Shown here piece by piece: positions 38,047 to 46,059 of a stretch of 64,000 bases of DNA. The position numbers and the translations under genes were made by a program. This stretch comes from Bacteroidota bacterium. GTDB taxonomy: Bacteria > Bacteroidota > Bacteroidia > NS11-12g > UBA9320. How positions within the stretch are numbered: position 1 is the first letter of the stretch; every line of letters begins with the position of its first letter. The notes under the pieces were generated by a model. The model worked only from the letters and a program-made list of their open reading frames with translations. It had not been told where the DNA came from and did not search any database. The stretch covers positions 136,455 to 200,454 of the forward strand of contig NVWV01000009.1 in the NCBI GenBank assembly GCA_002746305.1, written 5' to 3'.

Positions 38047-38499
38047 ATGCACGAGAACTGCAAATTGCTTATATCATTCACCTATGTGCATGAAGCACAT
38101 GTCGTAAAAGGTTATCTTGAGTCCAAGGGCATTAATGTTCTAATGGCAGATGAACTCACCATTCAACAATACAACTTTTACTCCAATGCCATTGGTGGAG
38201 TAAAACTACTCGTTCATACATCCGAATACGATGAGTCAATAGACCTCCTAAAAAAAGGTGGTTACCTAGCCTCTGAAAACAATAACTTGATGAGGAGGGT
38301 GGAACAGGTTCCGTTGGAAAAAGATCAGACATCGAAGCAATGTCCTTTTTGTTCTTCAATAAATATTCGAAAAGGTAAAAAATGGAGTATCTCTACATCA
38401 GTATTATACTTCCTTGTAGGAGTAATCCTTCCTTTCGGGAAGAAAACATTTGTCTGCTTTGACTGCGAACATGAATGGAAATTCAATAAGTCACATTAA
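38047..38499 (+). CDS. DUF2007 domain protein with zinc ribbon and membrane helix
   Basis: A 150-residue protein. Residues 1-75 match the DUF2007 fold (CKLLISFTYVHEAHVVKGYL, GGVKLLVHTSEYDESIDLL). A split zinc-ribbon is formed by Cys99/Cys102 (CPFC) and Cys137/Cys140 (CFDC), and one hydrophobic helix (116-131) lies between the two knuckles. Function unknown. Its stop codon is followed 3 bases later by a fossil of the ABC-F gene end, suggesting this gene was placed here by a rearrangement. Confidence 0.75.
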   Translation: MHENCKLLISFTYVHEAHVVKGYLESKGINVLMADELTIQQYNFYSNAIGGVKLLVHTSEYDESIDLLKKGGYLASENNNLMRRVEQVPLEKDQTSKQCPFCSSINIRKGKKWSISTSVLYFLVGVILPFGKKTFVCFDCEHEWKFNKSH

Positions 38500-38501
38500 G
38501 A

Positions 38502-38546
38502 CTCCCCACTTCTAAAACCGAATGATAGCTGGAACTGAGCGAGTAT
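38502..38546 (+). pseudogene. Decayed copy of the ABC-F gene 3' end
   Basis: These 45 bases align without gaps to the last part of the ABC-F gene (37960-38004), 34 of 45 bases identical by eye. In frame they read LPTSKTE-stop-stop-LELSEY against LSATKTDRWLELSEY in the gene. Most differences are transitions, including CGA to TGA and TGG to TAG, which creates two stops. It starts 3 bases after the stop codon of the DUF2007 gene. No longer coding. Confidence 0.8.
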
Positions 38547-38598
38547 GAAATGTGACTCTCTAGTAAAAAAAACATATACTTGTTATAGCCAAAACATT

Positions 38599-39609
38599 AT
38601 GAAAAAGCTGATTTTAATCCTTGCATTCTTCTCGACCATCCATCTATTTGCTCAAGAATCTGATGACGTTACTCGTTTCTACACGGCAAAAAACAAAGCC
38701 TTGACCCACTTTGCTCTGTCTAAAGACACTTCCTCATTGGTAGCATTTTACACTCAATGCATAAAAGACTATGACAATGTCATGCTACAAAACATAGAAT
38801 TTGATGAAGGAGATGGGCTCGAATATGCCATCGCTATAGGTGACCACAAGTCCGCAATTGAACTTTTCAAATATGAAATAACAACAGGGTTGAGCAAAGA
38901 AATGTTTCCTTTCTTGAAACCTAAAGTGAAGTCTAAAGAATTTCTAAAAAAACCTAAAGTAGTTGAAATCATTGAAAACTATACAGCTTACAGAAATATA
39001 TACATCCAACATCTTGACTACAACTGGGTACAAACAATGGCTTCATGCTCAGAGACCGATACTAGAAACAGAAGTTTATTATCAGGTTCTCCATCTTGGA
39101 TTACGGGTAACGCTTACATGAATTTCGCTTATTTATCCGATTCTCTACGCAAAAGACTCTTCAATGATTTTATAAAGGTCACGGATAGTTTAAACTATGC
39201 ACTCATTGCCAAAACATACAAGAATCATGGATTCCCAACATCTGCTAAAGCTAGAGGTGGTTTGGGTTTTCTAAGCGTACATTTATACGGCCCTCGTCGG
39301 GATCAGTACTACAATGGTATTAGCAGCACGCATTTTTTAGATTCTATTATGTACAAAGCTATATTGGCTGGAGAGTATGATAATCGAGAATACATTTTTT
39401 TTAAAGATGTCCCTGAGTACCCCTATGCCTTTTCTACAAAATCAACGTTTGGATGTGCAGTACGTGGCAAGGATGGTTATTATATTCCCTCAGAAATAAT
39501 TGACATAAAAAATGTAGATAAACGCAGAGCTAAAATATTCCTTCCTCCGCTCTGGGTGGACGCTGCGATCAAAGGATATGAACTACCTAAAGGGTATGTG
39601 AAACCCTAA
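38599..39609 (+). CDS. Secreted protein of unknown function, weakly DUF6624-like
   Basis: A 336-residue exported protein. The frame opens at ATG 38545, but ATG 38599 gives a normal signal peptide (MKKLILILAFFSTIHLFAQ). The second half has the phrase DSLNYALIAKTYKNHGFPTSAKARGGLGFLSVHLYGPRRDQ followed by helices with acidic residues, recalling DUF6624-type proteins; this is a weak resemblance. A TonB-receptor tail fossil abuts its stop codon. Confidence 0.65.
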   Translation: MKKLILILAFFSTIHLFAQESDDVTRFYTAKNKALTHFALSKDTSSLVAFYTQCIKDYDNVMLQNIEFDEGDGLEYAIAIGDHKSAIELFKYEITTGLSKEMFPFLKPKVKSKEFLKKPKVVEIIENYTAYRNIYIQHLDYNWVQTMASCSETDTRNRSLLSGSPSWITGNAYMNFAYLSDSLRKRLFNDFIKVTDSLNYALIAKTYKNHGFPTSAKARGGLGFLSVHLYGPRRDQYYNGISSTHFLDSIMYKAILAGEYDNREYIFFKDVPEYPYAFSTKSTFGCAVRGKDGYYIPSEIIDIKNVDKRRAKIFLPPLWVDAAIKGYELPKGYVKP

Positions 39610-39610
39610 C

Positions 39611-39665
39611 TTACAACCTAAAACTCACCCTAAACAGAATCTGTCGAGGGGCTTGGTATCTTGCT
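39611..39665 (-). pseudogene. Fossil of a TonB-dependent receptor 3' end
   Basis: On the minus strand this reads ARYQAPRQILFRVSFRL-stop, nearly identical to the last residues of the receptor encoded at 41805-44618 (ARYQAPRQILFGLSFRL-stop). By eye 49 of 54 bases match 41806-41859. It lies directly after the stop codon of the upstream gene and no receptor body remains. It is a duplicated or left-over gene end. Confidence 0.88.
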
Positions 39666-39673
39666 TTATACAG

Positions 39674-39707
39674 TAAAAGCTAAAGACTAAATAGCCCTTA
39701 GCTTTTA
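39674..39707. terminator. Hairpin with A/T tails, possible bidirectional terminator
   Basis: A perfect 10-bp inverted repeat TAAAAGCTAA/TTAGCTTTTA with a 14-base loop. Its A- and T-rich arms could stop transcription in either direction, in particular that of the gene ending at 39609. Confidence 0.5.
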
Positions 39708-39745
39708 AATCTCTAAATTATGTACTACCTTAGTAGGGTATTGTT

Positions 39746-41719
39746 TTGAAAAACTCATTTTACTATCTAATATTTTTGCTTTTTATAAGCTCCTTTGGGC
39801 AAGCTCAAAACATGGTGCCAAACGGAGATTTTAGTACTTCGACTTGTCCTATTGCATTGGGCCAATTGAATACGGCTACTGGTTGGTACTCCCCAACCTC
39901 AAATTCTCCAGACCATTATCATAGTTGTGGAGGAAGCTATGTGAACATAGGAACTAATTACCCCGGATATCAGCTCCCATACAAAGGTTCAGGATATGCT
40001 GGTTTTGTTGCAACCCCGTGGAACCCAACTAACGGGTCCGTTTACAGAGAATATTTGGAATGTAAACTAAAAGCACAATTAGAAAAAAATGCTTTCTATG
40101 TGTATTCCATGAGAGTATCTGTTGCCGAACAATATGCCCACAACATTACCAATAAAATTGGAGTTGATTTTACAAAAAATGGCAACTTAAATTTTTCACT
40201 TCCAAAATTTCAGCCCATTTACAAGGAAGCAACTCTAGAATTCAATCAAACAGTTACAGATACTACCAACTGGATACTTCTAAAAGATACTTTTAAAACT
40301 TCAGATGCTTTCGAGTTTCTTACTATTGGCATTTTTGCCAATTCGGAAGATCTCACTTTTTCGAATATAAGTAATGAGCATACAGCCTATACCTATTTCT
40401 ATATTGATGATATTCAACTAGTAAAAATTAATCGACTTATAGTTGAAAAAGATACTCAGGTGTGTGCATCATATTCAGATAGCATTTTACTTCAGGCTAC
40501 ATCCATATATACAACGTACTCCGAATACTCTTGGTTTGACTCCTCCACCAATCTACTACTACACAAAAGTAAGGACGGTACCTTGAAGGTAAAACCCAAA
40601 GAGACTACAACCTATATGGTGATAGCAGATAAAGATACAGCTTATGCTACAGTCACAGTACTACCACTACCCGAATTTAAGTTTCTAGATTTATTCAATG
40701 ACACGTTAATTTGTAAGGGGGAAGAAGTTCTATTGCAAGGTAAAATCGAAGCAAATGGAGTTCGATTATGGTCCAATAAGTACACCCTTAGATGGCTACC
40801 GCACCCTAATCTTACAGTTATCTCCGACAGTACTGCCTTTGCAAAACCCGTTTCAGATACTTATTTCTACGTCACCGCAGATGATGGGAAATGCTCAGGC
40901 AATAAAGACAGTATATTAGTAGCCGTTCAAGACAATCCCATAACCACTATTAGTCCAAACACCCAAACAATATGCAAGGGTCAAGAAACAGAAGTAACTG
41001 CCACTGGTGGCCAGACTTATCTTTGGAACATCGGAGGAAATTTTGGAACTGAAACTAGCAATAATAAAAAAAGCATATCCTCTGATACAACAACCTTTGT
41101 AGCTGTACAAGCTATAGACGCTCCTTGCAGAGGAGAATGGGATACATCATTTATCGCAGTGGATACTACAGAGGTTATAGCTAGCTTCTCGGTATCTGCG
41201 GAAGAAGGATTTCCTACGTTTGTGCCCACAGTACTTAATACAAGTATAGGAGGGGAAAACTATCATTGGGATTTTGCCAATGGGGTTACTATAACTGAAA
41301 CATTAGCCGAAGATGTCGCCCGAAACAGAACTCACTATCCTCAGTATTTTATAGCAAATACTTATCAAATAACACTAAGAGCAGAACGGAATTCAGGTTG
41401 TGTAGATAGTACTTCAAAAAGTATTATAGTTTATAAGAAGTTTATCTTAGAAATCCCAAATGCGTTTACACCTAATAATGATGGATTAAACGAAGCTTTC
41501 AACATTGTATTAAGCGATGGGATGACCCTAGAAGGAAGTATATACAACAGATGGGGAGAAAAGCTATATGAATGGAATACTGCAAAAGAGCAATCCTCTT
41601 GGAATGGCACGTATAAAAACAAGCCCGTTCAAGCAGGTGTATATGTCTATTTGCTAAAAATACGAGACCAAAATAATACTGTATATTTTAGGAAAGGGAC
41701 TATTAATTTGATTCGTTAA
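39746..41719 (+). CDS. Gliding-type secreted surface protein (T9SS type B)
   Basis: A 657-residue exported protein. TTG at 39746 is the only usable start: an in-frame TAG lies 12 bases upstream and the signal peptide begins immediately (KNSFYYLIFLLFISSFGQAQ). The N-terminal third (NMVPNGDFSTSTCPIALGQLN through about 220) resembles a carbohydrate-binding/jelly-roll module. Ig-like and PKD-like segments follow, then a type B gliding tail (LEIPNAFTPNNDGLNEAF, YNRWGEKLYEW, SSWNGTYK). A near -7 element TACCTTAG lies at 39726. It is probably a surface adhesin and is placed between the receptor fossil and the intact receptor. Confidence 0.85.
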   Translation: MKNSFYYLIFLLFISSFGQAQNMVPNGDFSTSTCPIALGQLNTATGWYSPTSNSPDHYHSCGGSYVNIGTNYPGYQLPYKGSGYAGFVATPWNPTNGSVYREYLECKLKAQLEKNAFYVYSMRVSVAEQYAHNITNKIGVDFTKNGNLNFSLPKFQPIYKEATLEFNQTVTDTTNWILLKDTFKTSDAFEFLTIGIFANSEDLTFSNISNEHTAYTYFYIDDIQLVKINRLIVEKDTQVCASYSDSILLQATSIYTTYSEYSWFDSSTNLLLHKSKDGTLKVKPKETTTYMVIADKDTAYATVTVLPLPEFKFLDLFNDTLICKGEEVLLQGKIEANGVRLWSNKYTLRWLPHPNLTVISDSTAFAKPVSDTYFYVTADDGKCSGNKDSILVAVQDNPITTISPNTQTICKGQETEVTATGGQTYLWNIGGNFGTETSNNKKSISSDTTTFVAVQAIDAPCRGEWDTSFIAVDTTEVIASFSVSAEEGFPTFVPTVLNTSIGGENYHWDFANGVTITETLAEDVARNRTHYPQYFIANTYQITLRAERNSGCVDSTSKSIIVYKKFILEIPNAFTPNNDGLNEAFNIVLSDGMTLEGSIYNRWGEKLYEWNTAKEQSSWNGTYKNKPVQAGVYVYLLKIRDQNNTVYFRKGTINLIR

Positions 41720-41804
41720 GTACAAATCCTCAGCATTTACGCCTTGTTCAATTCCGGTATTTGTCAATTGTCTAAACTTACAGAAAGGCTTGGTAAAACT
41801 ATTC

Positions 41805-44618
41805 CTACAACCTAAAACTCAGCCCAAATAGAATCTGTCGAGGTGCTTGATATCTTGCTGGATTGTTAGGAGGAGTTCCGTCTTCTTCTGGACCTAAATA
41901 ACGATTGTCTCGTTGATTGTTTGGCAAATCATCGCCTGGTTCCCAGGCTCTACCTGTTACCGTATTAATAATCTGAGCATTCTTATTGTTGAACAGGTTA
42001 CGAGCTTCTACACTCAATGTTATTCCTTTTTTATTCTTATTGGCAAAGGTTTTGGTAATCTTAATATCTCCATTGAACCAAGGTGTTGCTCTTTCCTCTA
42101 AATAATTATTCAGATCAGAAACGTATTCTGGTCTACCTAAATCATTGTACCCTTCCAGTACTTGGGGAGTATATCTAAATCCACTTTGATATGACGTGCT
42201 GAAATAGATTTGAGCACCTCTCATCCAGTTGCCGTAGTATCTGAAATTCGTATCTGGGGCAAATACCACTCCTAAATTAATGTTCCAAGGTCTGTCCCAA
42301 GCGAGATATTGCTCTGTGCTCAATGGCACTTCTCCATTTTGCTCTATCTGAAGGCTACTCTCTCTTGCACTATTACTCTTTCCTTTGGCTAGCTGATAGG
42401 CTGCGTTTGTAAATGTTCTAAGGTAGGATGTCATTCTCCAGATTACACTTGCTTCTACTCCTTGTACTTTAGCATAATCTTGATTGATGTACATCGTCTT
42501 ACTTACCGGCCTTCCTGTTTGATCTTTTACAATAACTCTACGACTTACGATGTAGTCAAATCGATTGTTATTATACGCTGCTAGTGTAAGCCCAAGATTC
42601 TTTTTTATTTGTGATTTGAATCCTACTTCATACGCCACATTTACCTCCGGATTCAAGTCTGGATTTCCTAAGAAAGAAAGAAAACTTCTATCTTGAAACT
42701 CTGGATCTAAACCTGCATATACAAATCGTGGATGCGGAAGTCGCATACTATGGCTGTAGTTAAAGTACAACACATTGTTACTTGTTACTGGAAACGAGAC
42801 ATTGATTTTAGGTAAAATTCTAGCTTTATATCTAAGGCCTAAAACTTTAAGCGTGTGACTCTTATAGTCTTCTCTTATCTGGTCAATAACTGGAGCGTTT
42901 GGATTGTTGACGGCATCATCGGCAAACTTACCGGGAGCCCAATAATTAAATCGTACACCTAAGTTAGCTATGATTCCTTTGTAGTTAATCTTATCACTAA
43001 AGAATATACCACCATTGTTGGGCTTTACGCTCCAAATATCATTGGAAGAACCAATGCTGATACTGGGTGTAGATACACTGTCATTCAATTGAATAGGAGC
43101 TCCAACCCATGGGGCGGTAACATCTATCCATTGGTATTCATTCAATTTCTGTTCCCAACCAAAGCTCATTTGATGGGTTTTATTTTCTGGATAGTATTTA
43201 AAACTAGCCTTGATGGTGTATTCTCTGGCAAAGTGATCGTGCCAAGTAGAGCTAATTCCTCCATTGTTAAACAAGCCTGGACCTGGAAGTACAAACTGGA
43301 TAAATCCACCTGGATTAAAGACTTGAACGGGTGTTGTTACAATACTCTCTTCATCATATACTTGATCTACAGAGCCTGTTCTAAATGGTCGCCCATTTGC
43401 ATCTGCACGCAGATTGGTAAACAGCCTTCCCAATGATAGCGTACCTACTAATTTCTCATTAATTGTTCTTCTTATATTGATTGCTGTAAGGTTGGAATGA
43501 TGGGTATAGGTGGTTGCGTTGTCTAAGTTCAAACTTCTATTGAACTGGAAACCGGGACTTAGAATAGCGTCAAAACCAACAATCTGAAGTGTTCTGGTAT
43601 TCTGATTGACACTTAAACTATGTTGGTTGGTAATAGAAATCTTTGTTTTTGGGTTTAGTTCGTGAGACAGTTTAAGCGTATGTGTAAACTGATTTGCTTG
43701 GCGAGGTGCCCAAATACTATCATTATCTTCAAATAGTGAACTGTGCAACTGATTTGCCGTTGGGCCGAAATAATAATCTGTTATGTTTAGAGTTACGTTA
43801 TTGAAGAAGTAAAACTTGCGGTCTTTAATCCTGAACTTACCTCCAAAAGAGAGTTCCCCTATGTCCGTATTCCATCCAGAACTTGGAGTTCCTCCCAAGT
43901 TATCTCTCTGCCAACTCCCTGCTACTTCAAATTTTTCAGAACCTTCTTTAATAGTAGTACTGATAACACCAGCTGTACCTCCATCATGCTCTGCTCCTGC
44001 ACCGCCTGTGATTAACTCCAATTCACCAATAGAACCACTTGAAACTTGCACTCCAAAACCTGTTCCCGCTAGGGGGTCTTGAGCACTGATATTATCGATG
44101 TTAAATGAAGTTTCATAAACTCTGGCTCCACGGATTTGAATCCCATCTGGAGATTTGGAAACACCTACTTGTATTGCTATTACTTCTTGAACGTCTCTAA
44201 CATTCATATCTGCAATATCCTTCTTGTCCAATCGGATAGAACTCTTTGCATCGTCTAGCTCTACAATCTTCTTCCTACCTACTATCTTTACTGTTTCAAA
44301 CGTATTCGTTTGTGCAGTCATCTTTACATTGAGAATCCGAGCCTTATTGGCATTTATATCAATGTCGTTGTAAATCTTTTGTTGATAGCCAATGAAGGAG
44401 ATATTAATGGAATATGTTCCTGGCTTTATATTCTTGATAATAAAAGAACCATCTACTTCTGTAATAGCAGCCCCATAGGTGCCTACAATTCGCACATATG
44501 CTCCTACCAGTTTCTCACCACTTTCTTGGTCAGACAGAACTCCTTTAAGTGTCCCCAATTGAGCGAAACTCGAAAGAGCTAAGCAAACGGCTATTATACT
44601 ACCAATTAAATGCTTCAT
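41805..44618 (-). CDS. TonB-dependent outer-membrane receptor
   Basis: A 937-residue TonB-dependent receptor. Signal peptide (about 1-19), then a carboxypeptidase-regulatory-like domain (20-105; GTLKGVLSDQESGEKLVGAYV, GTYSINISFIGYQQKIY), a plug (about 120-225; DVQEVIAIQVGVSKSPDGIQIRG split by GGAGAEHDGGTAG) and a large barrel ending LSFRL. It is the last gene of a four-gene operon; its ATG overlaps the preceding lipoprotein gene by 20 bases. SusD is absent, so this is not a classic polysaccharide locus. Substrate unknown. Confidence 0.93.
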   Translation of the reverse strand: MKHLIGSIIAVCLALSSFAQLGTLKGVLSDQESGEKLVGAYVRIVGTYGAAITEVDGSFIIKNIKPGTYSINISFIGYQQKIYNDIDINANKARILNVKMTAQTNTFETVKIVGRKKIVELDDAKSSIRLDKKDIADMNVRDVQEVIAIQVGVSKSPDGIQIRGARVYETSFNIDNISAQDPLAGTGFGVQVSSGSIGELELITGGAGAEHDGGTAGVISTTIKEGSEKFEVAGSWQRDNLGGTPSSGWNTDIGELSFGGKFRIKDRKFYFFNNVTLNITDYYFGPTANQLHSSLFEDNDSIWAPRQANQFTHTLKLSHELNPKTKISITNQHSLSVNQNTRTLQIVGFDAILSPGFQFNRSLNLDNATTYTHHSNLTAINIRRTINEKLVGTLSLGRLFTNLRADANGRPFRTGSVDQVYDEESIVTTPVQVFNPGGFIQFVLPGPGLFNNGGISSTWHDHFAREYTIKASFKYYPENKTHQMSFGWEQKLNEYQWIDVTAPWVGAPIQLNDSVSTPSISIGSSNDIWSVKPNNGGIFFSDKINYKGIIANLGVRFNYWAPGKFADDAVNNPNAPVIDQIREDYKSHTLKVLGLRYKARILPKINVSFPVTSNNVLYFNYSHSMRLPHPRFVYAGLDPEFQDRSFLSFLGNPDLNPEVNVAYEVGFKSQIKKNLGLTLAAYNNNRFDYIVSRRVIVKDQTGRPVSKTMYINQDYAKVQGVEASVIWRMTSYLRTFTNAAYQLAKGKSNSARESSLQIEQNGEVPLSTEQYLAWDRPWNINLGVVFAPDTNFRYYGNWMRGAQIYFSTSYQSGFRYTPQVLEGYNDLGRPEYVSDLNNYLEERATPWFNGDIKITKTFANKNKKGITLSVEARNLFNNKNAQIINTVTGRAWEPGDDLPNNQRDNRYLGPEEDGTPPNNPARYQAPRQILFGLSFRL

Positions 44619-46059
44619 TCAAAATTTTTGAGATTACTTGATTTTGATTTGACTTCAGTTTATTCAACTTATGTAACTCTACAGAGAACAAGACTAGATT
44701 TATATTTCCACTGCTATTTCTTCTTCGTATTGCAATTGAATTGGGGCCAGTCCATCCTCCGCTTGGAGTTAGATTAGCACGGTAAAATACTTCGGCATCT
44801 AAAGCAGCATAAAAAGGATCCGCTGCCAATAGAAAATTGGCTGGCTGCAAATCATTGTATGTTGGATCTTGACTGAATGCGAAGCTATCATTGGTAAAGA
44901 AAGCTTGACCTTTAGATGGACTAAAACTATCAATTGATAATATTCCTCCGATGATATCTAGATTAGTTCCAGTAGCAAATGCCGTAGAAATCAATACTTT
45001 TTTGTTGTTGTCTATTAACTCCTGAATAATAGGTGCGGCAAAGTCCAATAATTTACCATCTGCACCACTTAATGGATTGCTAAAATTAGCCTCATCTGTA
45101 TGGAAAAAGACTTTGTCATAGTTCAATGCTAAAAGTCTGAATGATGGATTCCAAAATCTAGGCTGGTTTAATCCTCCATTGCCGGCAAAGTCCACAAAGT
45201 CTGAATTGGGATAATTGTCTAGAACTAGTTTTTCATATTCGCTAGTAATACTAGCATTGTGTCCCCCAACTAAAAGCAAATCGCCCATTTGAGACTTTAC
45301 AAAAATGACATCCGTACTATCAATAGCACTTTCAGAATTTGCAAAATCTACCACTTTCATCTGAAGGATATTATCACCTCCATTTACAAATCCGTTTATT
45401 TCAACCGATGATTCAGTGTTAAGTCCGTAATATACCTTAGCCATTCCAGAACCTTCTACGGTTGTATTGCTTGGGATTACAGAAATCAATTTCTGATTTA
45501 AGTCTATCTCTTGCCAATCTCCATCATTTGCTTTCAAGAAAGCTTGTTTTATGGTAGAATTTCCATCCGGGTCAGTTGCTCTATACCTGAAGGTTATAAC
45601 TAGGTTGGTGGTATCCAGAGGTAGCGTTCCATCGTCTATCCTAACTACTGGTGGACTATTCTTTAATGGAATCTTAAGATATGCTGGTGTAGGGTCAGCT
45701 ACATCCTCATTGTCCACTGCTCTTACATAAAAATCAATATTTGTTGAATCCTGATCTGGGTCTATGTTGAATAAGAAAGTGCTATCTTGGATATTGGTCT
45801 TTAGCCATTCTCCTTCGTTTATCTTTATTTCATAGTACTGAATAAAACCATCTACATCCGTACCAAACCAAGTTAAGTTTACAGTACTATTTAATCGGTT
45901 GTTCCCAGTAAGATCAATCTTTTCTAAAGAAATTGCAGTCTCAGGTGCCATGTTAGGCAACAGCTCTCCTTTCTTACACGAAAAGGCAAATACAAACAAT
46001 AGACTAAGCATAGCTATGCTTAGTCTATTGTTCAAATATGATTTATGATTTTGAGTCAT
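44599..46059 (-). CDS. Surface/periplasmic lipoprotein with fibronectin-like domains
   Basis: A 486-residue lipoprotein; the lipobox is FVFAFSC (Cys at about 28). Two Ig/fibronectin-like modules follow (about 40-130 and 134-250; GTDVDGFIQYYEIKINEGEW, RYRATDPDGNSTIKQAF). The remainder (about 260-486) is an alpha/beta domain starting GDLLLVGGHNASITSEYEKL and containing NKKVLISTAFATG and NLVLFSVELHKLNKL, which resembles a GATase-like or Rossmann-type fold. It overlaps the upstream gene by 1 base (TAATG) and the downstream receptor by 20. It may act as the receptor's partner. Confidence 0.8.
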   Translation of the reverse strand: MTQNHKSYLNNRLSIAMLSLLFVFAFSCKKGELLPNMAPETAISLEKIDLTGNNRLNSTVNLTWFGTDVDGFIQYYEIKINEGEWLKTNIQDSTFLFNIDPDQDSTNIDFYVRAVDNEDVADPTPAYLKIPLKNSPPVVRIDDGTLPLDTTNLVITFRYRATDPDGNSTIKQAFLKANDGDWQEIDLNQKLISVIPSNTTVEGSGMAKVYYGLNTESSVEINGFVNGGDNILQMKVVDFANSESAIDSTDVIFVKSQMGDLLLVGGHNASITSEYEKLVLDNYPNSDFVDFAGNGGLNQPRFWNPSFRLLALNYDKVFFHTDEANFSNPLSGADGKLLDFAAPIIQELIDNNKKVLISTAFATGTNLDIIGGILSIDSFSPSKGQAFFTNDSFAFSQDPTYNDLQPANFLLAADPFYAALDAEVFYRANLTPSGGWTGPNSIAIRRRNSSGNINLVLFSVELHKLNKLKSNQNQVISKILNEAFNW

